Positions 20,524 to 30,208 of a stretch of DNA of 64,000 nucleotides are shown in pieces. Position 1 is the stretch's first letter; every line of letters starts with the position of its first letter. The notes beneath the pieces are model-generated. The model ran no database searches. It saw only the letters and a list, made by a program, of their open reading frames with translations, and was not told the origin of the DNA. Made by a program: the position numbers and the translations under genes. This DNA is from Desulfuromonadales bacterium (GTDB lineage: Bacteria; Desulfobacterota; Desulfuromonadia; Geobacterales; Pseudopelobacteraceae), in NCBI GenBank assembly GCA_013349325.1, contig DUZX01000009.1, positions 40,723-104,722 of the forward strand, given 5' to 3'.

Positions 20524-22597
20524 GCAGAGTTACCACCCCGAGTGATTGAATTTTGACATTCTGCGGAATTTCGTTATGTGACAATACAGCCATATGCGGC
20601 ACAAAGCGTTCAATCAGCTTACGGACGTGCCGGCGAATCGACGGTGAAGCCAGCAGCAGCGGCTGGGCTCCACTGTTGCCAAACCGTTCGGACATTGTCC
20701 GGATGGCCGCGATAATCTGCTGGGCTGTGGCCGGTTCGACCGCCAGGAAACTGCCCTGATCGGAGGACTGGATCGCATCGGCAATCAGGTCTTCGATTTC
20801 TCGATCCAGCGTAATCAGAAAGAGCGTATCTTCCTCAAGCTTGTACTGATCAACGATAAAGCGCCCCAATCCCTGGCGGACAAACTCGGTCAGGACATCA
20901 GGATCCTTGGTCAAAGAGGCGTAATCGGCCAGGCTTTCAAGAATCGTACGCATATCGCGAATCGAAACACCTTCCTTCAGCAGGTTCTTGACGACTCGCA
21001 ACACCGTGCCGAGATTCAGCAGGTTCGGTATCAGCTCATCAACTACTTTCGGCGCGGTAACGGCCAGATTGTCAAGCAGCTGCTGCATCTCCTGACGCCC
21101 GATCAATTCATGCGAGTACCGTTTTATAATTTCGCTGATATGGGTCGCAACTACGGTGGTGCTATCTACAACGGTGTAGCCGTTTACCTGGGCCTGATCA
21201 CGATCCTCGCTGCGGATCCAGACCGCCGGCAGTCCGAAGACCGGCTCTTTGGTTGCCGTTCCGGGCAGGCGGAAGGTCACGCCACCGGAATCCATGGCCA
21301 GGTACTGACCGGTCAGTTCGCTTCCACCCACACGAGCGCCGCGAATCAAAAGGTTATACTCGTATGGTTTCAGCTGTAGGTTATCGTGGATATGGATCGG
21401 CGGTACGACAAAACCCATCTTCTGGGCCGTCTGTCGACGAATGGAGCGGATACGTTCCAGCAATTCACCATTCTGGGCGGCATCCACCATCGGCACCAGG
21501 CCATAGCCGACTTCCAGTTCCAGTACATCCAGCGGCCTGATGTCGGAAGCCTGATCGATCGACTCATCACCGGTACCGGCTTCGGCTTCAACCGCCTCCT
21601 CGACAACATCTTTCTTCTCACGCGCCATTTTTGAGAGCAGAAAGGTAACACCGGACAGCAGCAGGAAGGCGAAATGCGGCAATCCGGGAATCAGGGCAAA
21701 CAGGAACATGACCCCGGAAGAGACAGAAAATGCTTTGGGATAATTGAGCAATTGGCCGGTCAATTCCTGGCCGAAACTGTTTTCGTCGGCTGAACGGGTA
21801 ACGAGGATACCGGCGGCGGTCGAAATAACCAGAGCCGGGATTTGTGCTACCAGACCCTCACCGATGGTCAGCAGGGTATAGTTCGTCAGGGCGTTCATGA
21901 TCGGCATGCCCTGCTGCCAGACGCCGATGATCAGGCCTCCGAAAATATTGATCAGCACGATCAGGATACCGGCAACGGCGTCACCACGTACAAACTTGCT
22001 GGCACCGTCCATGGAACCATAAAAATCGGATTCCCGCGCGATTTTGAGGCGGCGCGCCTTGGCCTCGATATCAGTCAACAGTCCGGCTGAGAGGTCTGCA
22101 TCAATCGCCATCTGTTTACCCGGCATCGCATCCAATGTGAAACGGGCCGCGACTTCGGCCACACGCCCGGCACCCTTGGTAATGACCACAAAATTAATAA
22201 TGACCAGAATCAGGAATAACACCGCGCCAACGATGTAATTTCCACCGACCACAAACTGGCCGAACGCCTTGATGACGGCACCGGCCGATTCGGCCCCTTC
22301 GCTGCCGTGCAGCAGAATCAGGCGGGTAGATGCGATATTAAGAGCTAACCGGAAGAGCGTTGTAACCAGCAGCACCGAAGGAAACACCGAAAAATCGAGT
22401 GGTTGGACCGTATAGAGGCAGATCAGCAGTATAGACAGGGCAATAGTTATGTTGGCAGCGAGAAAGACGTCCAGTATAAAGGCGGGCAGCGGAATAATCA
22501 TCAGCGCCAGGATTCCGATCAGTCCGAGAGCAACGTAAATATCGGAATATTTACGAACACCACCCAACTCTATAGCTTCAACTGAACTGGTCGCCAT
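20513..22597 (-). CDS. flhA: flagellar export gate protein
   Basis: ILLVTTLFRLALNIASTRLILLHG..., GKQMAIDADLSAGLL...DFYGSMDGASKFVRGDA. Confidence 0.98.
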   Translation of the reverse strand: MATSSVEAIELGGVRKYSDIYVALGLIGILALMIIPLPAFILDVFLAANITIALSILLICLYTVQPLDFSVFPSVLLVTTLFRLALNIASTRLILLHGSEGAESAGAVIKAFGQFVVGGNYIVGAVLFLILVIINFVVITKGAGRVAEVAARFTLDAMPGKQMAIDADLSAGLLTDIEAKARRLKIARESDFYGSMDGASKFVRGDAVAGILIVLINIFGGLIIGVWQQGMPIMNALTNYTLLTIGEGLVAQIPALVISTAAGILVTRSADENSFGQELTGQLLNYPKAFSVSSGVMFLFALIPGLPHFAFLLLSGVTFLLSKMAREKKDVVEEAVEAEAGTGDESIDQASDIRPLDVLELEVGYGLVPMVDAAQNGELLERIRSIRRQTAQKMGFVVPPIHIHDNLQLKPYEYNLLIRGARVGGSELTGQYLAMDSGGVTFRLPGTATKEPVFGLPAVWIRSEDRDQAQVNGYTVVDSTTVVATHISEIIKRYSHELIGRQEMQQLLDNLAVTAPKVVDELIPNLLNLGTVLRVVKNLLKEGVSIRDMRTILESLADYASLTKDPDVLTEFVRQGLGRFIVDQYKLEEDTLFLITLDREIEDLIADAIQSSDQGSFLAVEPATAQQIIAAIRTMSERFGNSGAQPLLLASPSIRRHVRKLIERFVPHMAVLSHNEIPQNVKIQSLGVVTLHAG

Positions 22598-22649
22598 GAT
22601 GTTTACTATGCCCGCCCTCGTTGAAATGAGACCTTCCGGAACAGCTTAT

Positions 22650-22666
22650 TTGCACTATCCGTGCCG
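22650..22666 (-). promoter_or_regulatory. putative sigma-54 (-24/-12) promoter upstream of flhA
   Basis: Minus strand CGGCACGGATAGTGCAA: GG-N10-GC spacing, close to TGGCAC-N5-TTGC; ~50 nt upstream of flhA start. Confidence 0.5.
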
Positions 22667-22749
22667 TAATGCGGCGAATTTCCTGACTTCGCAGCAAACC
22701 ACGCGGGTAATTCACCTTTATAACCACAATGACGCTATCTATTATGTTG

Positions 22750-22782
22750 AGACCTGCGGGGTTTTAAAAACCTCGCAGGTCT
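22750..22782. repeat. 33-nt palindrome, dispersed family copy 1
   Basis: AGACCTGCGGGGTTTTAAAAACCTCGCAGGTCT. Confidence 0.85.
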
Positions 22783-22995
22783 GATTTTGTCAATTAGTTG
22801 ACTATGTCATTTTATTGACTGCAAAAGATCCTTCAAACATAGTGCCAGAAAGAGCAGTCGTGATCATAATTCCCGATTTTATCGCAGCACTCCTGAAGCT
22901 GAGAATGTTTTTCCTTACTTTGCTTTCCGTTTGACTTCACCACCATAAATTCTGCAGAATACGGTCCGGTTATAATTCCCGTTTACGGAGCCTCT

Positions 22996-23517
22996 ATGTC
23001 AAAGAGCATATATTTCCTGTTTATTATTCTGGCGTGCATAGCTTTGGCAGTTCCGGCAACTGCAATCGGCACGCGCCCTGTCGATGCCTGGAGCTACTAC
23101 CATTTCGACGGGACCGGCTTCACAAGCGGTCCATCAGCAGACAGCACCCCCTCTTTTGCCGTTCGTGAGCGGGTACGCCCGGTTCTTCTGCTGTCCCTGA
23201 CGTCGAACATATCGCCGACAGCGCTGCCGGAGGGTTCCGGCGTTGTTGCCGGCATTTGCTATATCAGGACTGCGGGGGGCAAACTGGAAGGGGGTGCTGG
23301 AAGCGGGTACGCACCTTATCCGCGCGTTCCGCTGTTGATTTCATCAGGCGGTAAATCATTTGTTACCGTTCAAACGGATGAGCAGGGATACTTCATCGTC
23401 GTACTACCGGCCGGGAAATATTCTATCGGCAGCGGGCCGACCACGGCCGAGATTGTCGTGGATCAAGGTATTACAACACTTATCCCGCTGCAGGCGGGTA
23501 AAAGGATGGTGGATTAA
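22996..23517 (+). CDS. exported protein with carboxypeptidase-regulatory-like C-terminal fold
   Basis: Signal peptide; C-terminal SGGKSFVTVQTDEQGYFIVVLPAGKYSI; stop codon abuts next ATG. Confidence 0.5.
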   Translation: MSKSIYFLFIILACIALAVPATAIGTRPVDAWSYYHFDGTGFTSGPSADSTPSFAVRERVRPVLLLSLTSNISPTALPEGSGVVAGICYIRTAGGKLEGGAGSGYAPYPRVPLLISSGGKSFVTVQTDEQGYFIVVLPAGKYSIGSGPTTAEIVVDQGITTLIPLQAGKRMVD

Positions 23518-25371
23518 ATGAGGGCTTTTTTTACGCAGCTGACGATTACGGCTATCACGCTTCTGGCAATCGCGCTACCCGGCTTTTGCGGCTCGCTTGA
23601 CGACTATTACCTTAATGCATTTTCCGAACAACCGGCTGGCAGCGCCGTGCAGAAAGCGGTTCTTTTTCAGACGGCAGCACCAGGAGAACAGGCACAGTGC
23701 GGCACCCCGCTGAAACATGGGCTCAGCCGTGACTGGAACAGGCTGGAAGCAGCCACACAGAAGGTGCTGGCCAAGCAACTGGCAGCGCCGGTCTTGAGCG
23801 GCGACAAAAAAGATGTAACGTCTCTAACGTCTCCTTCGGGGAAATTCCTGATTCATTATACAACCGCAGGTGTTGACGCCGTCCCCTCGATTAGCTGGGT
23901 GCAAACCGTGGCCCAAACCTTTGACGACGTCGCAGCGGCGTATAGCGCCCGAGGATGGCGACTGGCTCCGACTCCGTCGGTCGCACCATACGATGTCTAT
24001 CTCAGAGAACTCGCTACCCAGCGCCTTTACGGACAGACGACATCGAACCAGCAGCTGGCGTCAGCTGGTTTCGCTAACGCCTATGGCAGCTACATGGAGA
24101 TCGATAATAACTTTACTGACAGTATCTACACCGGAGCCAACGGAGGGCCGTTCAGCCCAACACAGAGCCTTCAGATTACAGCCGCCCATGAATATCATCA
24201 CGCCATTCAGTATGGTTACAATTACTACTTCGACATCTGGTATGCCGAGGCCACCTCGACCTGGATGGAAGATGAACTCTACGACAGCGTCAACCAGCTC
24301 TACAACTATCTGCCGGCCTGGTTCAGTAACAGCACCAAAGCGCTTGATCAGACAGTTGGTTCTGACGCCACATCCAGTGGTGCCGGCTACAGTCGCTGGA
24401 TATTCAATCGCTATCTGGCTGAACAACATGGCATCGACACCGTCCGTGCTGCCTGGGAAAAACTGGCCGGCCAGTCGAACAACGGCGCCGATGTTGTCAT
24501 GGCACCGGTGCTGGACAGCCTGCTGGCAACGACCTACAACAGCTCTCTCGGTAGCGAAGTCTTTGGATTTGCCAAACGTGTCTATACGGGTGCATGGGGC
24601 AGTGGTGCTGCCAGCCATCCGCAGGATTTAAACCTAATCCACCCCTATACCGCCACAGCAACCCTGAGTAACTATCCGGCAAGTTTGACCAGTACATTAA
24701 ACCACTACTCGTTTGCCTTCTATACGTTTACCCCCTCTGCGAGTGTTTCGGCACTGTCAATCGCGGTAAATAAAACCAGCGGCATTTCAACTGCGCTCTT
24801 CAAAAAAACCAGTGGAACGATAACCGAAATTGCAGCAAACAGTTCCGGAAACTACTCTGTTGCAGGTTTTAGTTCATTGAATGCTGCCAGCGATGAAGTT
24901 GTTCTTGTGGTGGTAAACAAAAGTAGCACGGACGGGCATCAGGCGGCATTCAGTACTAACGGTTCCGCAGCAGCAGTTTCCGAACCAAGCAGTACTCCCA
25001 GTACCAGTGGCGGCTCCGGTGGAGGTGGCTGCTTCATCGCTACAGCCGCCTACGGCAGCTATCTGCATCCTCAGGTGCAGCTGCTGCGTGATTTCCGTGA
25101 CCGGCAACTGCTGACGAATGCTCCCGGGCGGGCCTTTGTCGCTCTCTATTACCGTTTCAGTCCGCCGCTGGCCGATTTCATCGCGCAGCATGAGAGCGTT
25201 CGGGCAGTAACGCGAGTGGCGCTGACACCACTGCTCTTCACTGTTATCCATCCGATTGCAGCAGGTTTAATTGCGATTATGTTGCTGGGGAGTGCGTATC
25301 TTTCGGTACGGAGAAGGATTTTGGTGCAAACTGCTGTGGGTAATTTGGTCGCTATCAGAGCTAAAATGTAG
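23518..25371 (+). CDS. exported putative metalloprotease (MXAN_6640-like) with CFI-box-like C-terminal anchor
   Basis: [11 protein letters not shown] (HExxH) then [10 protein letters not shown]; Gly-rich linker and [14 protein letters not shown] followed by C-terminal TM and RRR. Confidence 0.7.
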   Translation: MRAFFTQLTITAITLLAIALPGFCGSLDDYYLNAFSEQPAGSAVQKAVLFQTAAPGEQAQCGTPLKHGLSRDWNRLEAATQKVLAKQLAAPVLSGDKKDVTSLTSPSGKFLIHYTTAGVDAVPSISWVQTVAQTFDDVAAAYSARGWRLAPTPSVAPYDVYLRELATQRLYGQTTSNQQLASAGFANAYGSYMEIDNNFTDSIYTGANGGPFSPTQSLQITAAHEYHHAIQYGYNYYFDIWYAEATSTWMEDELYDSVNQLYNYLPAWFSNSTKALDQTVGSDATSSGAGYSRWIFNRYLAEQHGIDTVRAAWEKLAGQSNNGADVVMAPVLDSLLATTYNSSLGSEVFGFAKRVYTGAWGSGAASHPQDLNLIHPYTATATLSNYPASLTSTLNHYSFAFYTFTPSASVSALSIAVNKTSGISTALFKKTSGTITEIAANSSGNYSVAGFSSLNAASDEVVLVVVNKSSTDGHQAAFSTNGSAAAVSEPSSTPSTSGGSGGGGCFIATAAYGSYLHPQVQLLRDFRDRQLLTNAPGRAFVALYYRFSPPLADFIAQHESVRAVTRVALTPLLFTVIHPIAAGLIAIMLLGSAYLSVRRRILVQTAVGNLVAIRAKM

Positions 25372-25450
25372 GAGCGGCATAGTGCCGCGATTGCTGCAAT
25401 AACCGCTACTGTTGGCTATTGCAGCAATCGCGCCTGCAAGGCGCTCCTAC
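25368..25450. repeat. REP/BIME-like inverted pair
   Basis: GTAGGAGCGGCATAGTGCCGC...GCGCCTGCAAGGCGCTCCTAC; inner arms GCGATTGCTGCAATA/TATTGCAGCAATCGC perfectly complementary. Confidence 0.85.
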
Positions 25451-25468
25451 AAACTGGGGCGGAAAAAA

Positions 25469-25906
25469 TTACAACATAATCACCAGCACTACACCGCCCG
25501 CCAGCACTACCAGATTGCAGACCGCTGAGACGCCATGCAGGCGCGAAAACTGCTTCCGCAGCGGGTGATCTTTGGGTGTGGTTTCAAAAGAGACAATCCC
25601 GGCTTTGAGGGCGGCCGCCTTGGGAGCGACGTAGAAAGCCTGGAATGAGGTGGTTGCCAGCATGGCAATCAGTATAATTGCCGCCAGCTCCACCCGCCCC
25701 GCTTTGGCCAGCAGTCGGCAAATCAGCGCCAGCGCCCCACAGACCAGACCCCAGCGGAAATACGCCGGAAAGAATGTGCCGACGATCCTGCCGGCAACAT
25801 CACGCGCCTCGGTCTTGAACAGAAGCGGTGTCAACACAAAAGTAAACAGGGCGTTGCCCCCTACCCAGAAGGTAATTGCCAGGTGATACAGCATTTCCAC
25901 GTATTT
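25469..25906 (-). CDS. DUF4149-like integral membrane protein
   Basis: Four TM segments; FWVGGNALFTFVLTPLLF; start at internal Met MKYVEMLYHLA. Confidence 0.6.
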   Translation of the reverse strand, partial: KYVEMLYHLAITFWVGGNALFTFVLTPLLFKTEARDVAGRIVGTFFPAYFRWGLVCGALALICRLLAKAGRVELAAIILIAMLATTSFQAFYVAPKAAALKAGIVSFETTPKDHPLRKQFSRLHGVSAVCNLVVLAGGVVLVIML

Positions 25907-26016
25907 CATAACCGCCTCCTCGTTTCGTAGTAGCAAATTCTATTGCCTCTGCGTCATATTCCCTCTATGCTGTCTGCCGTTGTATCATCCCACACTGTGA
26001 AGGACACGACAAATCC

Positions 26017-26622
26017 ATGCATACCATTGTAAAAAAACTTCTGATTGCCCTGCTGTTAGCAGTGCCAACCCTGTCTGCTGCCGAGACCGCCCCGACTCTC
26101 TTGACCGCACCGGCACCTACACCCGCTGTAGCTGAGAAAAAACCTGAGGCTACAACTCTACAAACCGTCCGTATCGGCTCTGTCGACATTAACAAAATCG
26201 GGACTGACTCCGATCGTGGCAAGGCGCTCAAAGCGCTTCTGGAGGAACGTAAAGTGGGTCTCCAGGCTAAAATAGACGCCAGAAAAAAACAGATTGAAAA
26301 ATTCAAGTCATCCATTGAAGCCAAGATTTCCAAAATGTCGCCGCAGCAGCGTGAGGCCAAATCAAAAGAGTTTCAGAAGAAGCTGGAGGAGTTTCAGAAG
26401 TTTGCCCAGTCATCGGAAGAATACCTGTATTCGCTGCAAAGTAAAGAGTCACAAGCTCTGTTCGAGGATATTGAAAAGGCTGCCGTTGCATACGGTACAG
26501 CCAACAAGCTGGCAGCAGTTGTCATAAAAAAAGAACTGCTCTACGTGAGCAGCAGTGTCGAAGCGCTGGATGTTACTGCCGATCTGATTAAGGCCTTGAA
26601 TGAGGCCGGCTTGAAGCAATAG
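26017..26622 (+). CDS. OmpH/Skp-family periplasmic chaperone-like protein
   Basis: Signal peptide; RIGSVDINKIGTDSDRGKALKALLEERKVGLQAKIDARKKQIEKFK coiled coil. Confidence 0.75.
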   Translation: MHTIVKKLLIALLLAVPTLSAAETAPTLLTAPAPTPAVAEKKPEATTLQTVRIGSVDINKIGTDSDRGKALKALLEERKVGLQAKIDARKKQIEKFKSSIEAKISKMSPQQREAKSKEFQKKLEEFQKFAQSSEEYLYSLQSKESQALFEDIEKAAVAYGTANKLAAVVIKKELLYVSSSVEALDVTADLIKALNEAGLKQ

Positions 26623-26637
26623 AATCTGAACGCGCCG

Positions 26638-27384
26638 TCAGCGGAGCGACTGCCAACGCGTCCGCAGGCGGGCCAGTTCGCGGCCGTTGACGGCGTGTTC
26701 GATTCGATGTAACAGCGAACCTGTCTCGCCCGGCTCAGCTCCACAGAGTGAAACAATCGTATCCCCATAAAACGCCTCGCCCCGAAAACCGATCTCAATT
26801 TCAACAGGCAGACAACTTTCAGCAAACGTTTCGGGTGCCGCCTCTAAACCCCATCCGGCATAAACCGTATTGTTGACGTGACGGTTCATATCCAGATCGC
26901 CGCGCAACACCGGCATGGTAATGCGGATTTCCGGATTTTCCAGCACCGGCAGCGTGGCAAAACTGTCATCCAGTGCACGCTGCGGATTAAGCTGATACTC
27001 CGGCAGATTCTCGTCGATTTTGACCGGCCTTCGGCTGGTCATATCCAGCACCGCCCAAGAGGTACTGGCGGCCCCGATGTTTTCGCCTTTTCCATCCAGC
27101 AGTTCAAAATCACGCACCGTAAACAACCCTTCGCGAGAAACCGGCCAGCTGCGCAGCACCAGCTGATCCCCTCCTCGCGGATAACAGGTGACTCTCACAT
27201 GCAGTCGCGACAGCACCCAGGTCAAGCCACGTTTTTGCAGATCTCTGACAGACACCCCCAACAGCGTGGCGTGCTCGGAAGCGACACTCTGCAGATAGGC
27301 CAACAGGATAACCGGCCGCAGCCTGCCATGAGTGTTCAGTTCGTGGTGACGAATATCAAAACTACGCTCCAATCCGATGTTCAT
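26638..27384 (-). CDS. acyl-ACP thioesterase family protein
   Basis: Double hot-dog pattern: FDIRHHELNTHGRLRPVILLAYLQ...; second half DLDMNRHVNNTVYAGW. Confidence 0.8.
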   Translation of the reverse strand: MNIGLERSFDIRHHELNTHGRLRPVILLAYLQSVASEHATLLGVSVRDLQKRGLTWVLSRLHVRVTCYPRGGDQLVLRSWPVSREGLFTVRDFELLDGKGENIGAASTSWAVLDMTSRRPVKIDENLPEYQLNPQRALDDSFATLPVLENPEIRITMPVLRGDLDMNRHVNNTVYAGWGLEAAPETFAESCLPVEIEIGFRGEAFYGDTIVSLCGAEPGETGSLLHRIEHAVNGRELARLRTRWQSLR

Positions 27385-27710
27385 TCTTGCCCGCCTCCCT
27401 GACGGGAACGACGGCCAAGGAACAATTGACCGCCCAGGTCGCAGGCGACCAGGGCGGTCACCACCAGCAGCAGTTCTCTGTTGCCGTTAAAGTACCCCAG
27501 GCAGTTGAAAAACATATACAGCGACACCATTACGGTCAGCATACGCCGCACGGTCCGGATGGCCGTTTCGCGCAGTTCCGGCTCTTCTGCATCCGGCTGG
27601 CGCAGGAGGCGCGGTGCCAGGTGGTAGCCCACGGAGGCATCCACCAGCACCAGCAGGATGTTCAGAGCAAAGATGGAGTGTGCCAGAATGTCAGGTGATA
27701 CGTTGGTCAT
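27381..27710 (-). CDS. small integral membrane protein of unknown function
   Basis: Hydrophobic ORF with 4-nt overlap to thioesterase gene. Confidence 0.55.
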   Translation of the reverse strand: MTNVSPDILAHSIFALNILLVLVDASVGYHLAPRLLRQPDAEEPELRETAIRTVRRMLTVMVSLYMFFNCLGYFNGNRELLLVVTALVACDLGGQLFLGRRSRQGGGQE

Positions 27711-27725
27711 CGGATTTCTCTACTG

Positions 27726-29120
27726 TTAGTAACGGTACTGTTCAGCCTTGTAAGGTCCTTCTTTTGATACGCCAATATAAGCGGCCTGCGCATCAGTCAA
27801 TACACTCAACTGCGCGTTCAGTTTTTTGAGCTGCAGACGGGCGACTTTTTCATCCAGGTGCTTCGGCAGAACGTAGACGCCGACCGGATATTTGCCCGGA
27901 TTACAGAATATTTCGATCTGCGCGATAGTCTGGTTGGCAAAGGAGGAAGACATGACATAGCTGGGGTGGCCGGTGCCGCAGCCCAGATTGACCAGGCGTC
28001 CTTTGGCCAGAAGGATAATGCGTTTGCCGTCCGGGAAGATGATGTGGTCAACCTGCGGCTTGATTTCTTCCCACTGGTACTGCTCCAGTGCGGCAACTTC
28101 GATTTCGTTGTCGAAGTGTCCGATATTGCAGACGATAGCCTGATCCTTCATGGCAGCCATATGGTCGTGAGTAATAACGTGGTAGTTGCCGGTACAGGTT
28201 ACAAAGATATCAGCCTTATCGGCGGCATACTCCATGGTTACGACGCGGAAACCTTCCATAGCGGCCTGCAGGGCACAGATCGGATCAACTTCGGTAACCC
28301 AGACCTGGGCCGACAAGGCGCGCATGGCCTGAGCGGAACCCTTGCCGACGTCGCCATAACCGCAGATAAGAGCGACCTTGCCGGCGATCATCACGTCAGT
28401 GGCGCGTTTGATGCCATCCACCAGTGATTCGCGGCAGCCGTAGAGATTGTCGAATTTTGATTTGGTAACTGAATCGTTGACATTGATGGCCGGGAAGCGG
28501 AGTTCGCCGCGCTCATGCATCTGATAGAGACGATGTACGCCGGTCGTGGTTTCCTCGGTAACGCCTTTGATCTGAGCCAGACGAGTCGAGTACCAGCTCG
28601 GGTCGACAGCCAGTTTGGCTTTGATGGCGGCGAAGAGGATGGTCTCTTCTTCTGAACCGGGATTGGCCAGTACCGAGATATCCTTTTCAGCACGGGCACC
28701 CAGATGCAGCAGCAGGGTGGCGTCGCCGCCATCATCCAGAATCATGTTGGAGAACCCTCCGTCGCTCCACTCAAAGATGCGATGGGTGTAATCCCAGTAC
28801 TGCTCCAAAGTTTCGCCCTTAACGGCAAAGACCGGAACGCCGGAGGCGGCAATGGCTGCGGCGGCATGATCCTGAGTCGAGAAAATATTGCAGGATGCCC
28901 AACGCACCTGGGCTCCCAGGGCGGTCAGAGTATCGATCAGTACGGCGGTCTGAATGGTCATATGCAGCGAACCGGTGATGCGGGCACCCTTCAGAGGCTG
29001 TGCTGCGGCGAATTCCTCGCGGATGGCCATCAGCCCCGGCATCTCGGTTTCGGCGATTCTGATTTCTTTGCGGCCCCAATCGGCCAGGTTAAGGTCCGCT
29101 ACGATGTAATCCTGTGACAT
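27726..29120 (-). CDS. ahcY: adenosylhomocysteinase
   Basis: [45 protein letters not shown]-terminal [10 protein letters not shown]. Confidence 0.98.
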   Translation of the reverse strand: MSQDYIVADLNLADWGRKEIRIAETEMPGLMAIREEFAAAQPLKGARITGSLHMTIQTAVLIDTLTALGAQVRWASCNIFSTQDHAAAAIAASGVPVFAVKGETLEQYWDYTHRIFEWSDGGFSNMILDDGGDATLLLHLGARAEKDISVLANPGSEEETILFAAIKAKLAVDPSWYSTRLAQIKGVTEETTTGVHRLYQMHERGELRFPAINVNDSVTKSKFDNLYGCRESLVDGIKRATDVMIAGKVALICGYGDVGKGSAQAMRALSAQVWVTEVDPICALQAAMEGFRVVTMEYAADKADIFVTCTGNYHVITHDHMAAMKDQAIVCNIGHFDNEIEVAALEQYQWEEIKPQVDHIIFPDGKRIILLAKGRLVNLGCGTGHPSYVMSSSFANQTIAQIEIFCNPGKYPVGVYVLPKHLDEKVARLQLKKLNAQLSVLTDAQAAYIGVSKEGPYKAEQYRY

Positions 29121-29171
29121 GTGTACTCTCCTTTGTTTGTTGTGATTATCGTTATGCTCAAACGAACTTTT

Positions 29172-30083
29172 TTACGACGCAGTGACGACGAGAACCGTTT
29201 CCTGAAGACTGCTCCCCTCAATCTGCTGACAACTGATTGTGCTGAATCCGGCTATCGTCAGCCAACCGGTCAACTCGCTTTCTTCGAACCCCAGCCACTG
29301 ATCAGCCAACTGCTCACGGGCCGCCTCACGCTCATGACGGGCCAGGTCGGCCAGCAGCAGTGTGCCGCCGGGAGACAGCACGCGCCTGATCTCCGTCAGT
29401 ACAACGCTCGGATCGGCGGCGTGGTGCAGCACCATGTTAATGACAACAGAACCAACCGATGCATCGGGCAACGGCAGGTGACTCATCTCTCCCAGGCGGA
29501 GTTCGACGTTACCAAATCCCCGGTCCGTCACCCTGCGGCGCGCCTCATCCAGCATGGCCGGAGAGTGATCAACTCCGATCAACCGCCTAGCCTGCGCTGC
29601 CAGTTCGATTAACAGTGCACCGGTTCCGACACCGATTTCCAGCACCGTGTCACATTCGGGCAGTTGCTCCAGCAGATGCTGCCGGTACTCCGGCAGCGGC
29701 AGCAGCGTACGCGCCAGATCATCCCATTGGCGGGCATGCCGGTCAAAAAACTCCTGACTGCGCTGCCGACGCTCCTCCAGAATACCCGCTACCGCTGTGA
29801 GGTCGCGACTGCGCTCGGGCAGCGCTTCAACCTCACGTTCAAAAACCGGACGAATATCGTGAAAAAACCTGTTCTCTGCGGCGATGCGGTAATAACCCCA
29901 GGTCCCCTGTCGTTTGACCGCCAGCAGACCGGCATCGGTCAGTATTTTGAGGTGGCGCGAGATGCGCGACTGCCCCATAGCCATGATGCGGGTCAATTCC
30001 TGAACCGTAAATTCACCGCTTAACAGCAGCGCTGTCAGGCGCAATCGACTGGGATCAGCTAAGGCTTTAAGAGTCTCCAACAT
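29172..30083 (-). CDS. ArsR-type HTH fused to SAM-dependent methyltransferase domain (SahR-like)
   Basis: N-terminal ArsR HTH (MLETLKALADPSRLRLTALLLSGEFTVQELTRIM) plus VLEIGVGTGALLIELA; immediately upstream of ahcY. Confidence 0.88.
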   Translation of the reverse strand: MLETLKALADPSRLRLTALLLSGEFTVQELTRIMAMGQSRISRHLKILTDAGLLAVKRQGTWGYYRIAAENRFFHDIRPVFEREVEALPERSRDLTAVAGILEERRQRSQEFFDRHARQWDDLARTLLPLPEYRQHLLEQLPECDTVLEIGVGTGALLIELAAQARRLIGVDHSPAMLDEARRRVTDRGFGNVELRLGEMSHLPLPDASVGSVVINMVLHHAADPSVVLTEIRRVLSPGGTLLLADLARHEREAAREQLADQWLGFEESELTGWLTIAGFSTISCQQIEGSSLQETVLVVTAS

Positions 30084-30104
30084 AGATCAGGTCTTTCGAT
30101 CGTT

Positions 30105-30128
30105 ATATATCAACTTTTCTTGATATAT
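30105..30128. promoter_or_regulatory. putative SahR/ArsR operator, perfect inverted repeat
   Basis: ATATATCAA-cttttc-TTGATATAT, 22 nt upstream of sahR-like ATG. Confidence 0.7.
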
Positions 30129-30152
30129 CAGATCACGTTTTACTGGTCAAGT

Positions 30153-30183
30153 AAAAAGGCCCGTCGGATTTCTCCAAAGGGCC
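30153..30183 (-). terminator. intrinsic terminator of nitronate monooxygenase-like gene
   Basis: Minus strand GGCCCTTTGGAGAAATCCGACGGGCCTTTTT. Confidence 0.75.
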
Positions 30184-30208
30184 CTCAAAACGATCTATCA
30201 GTGACGCA

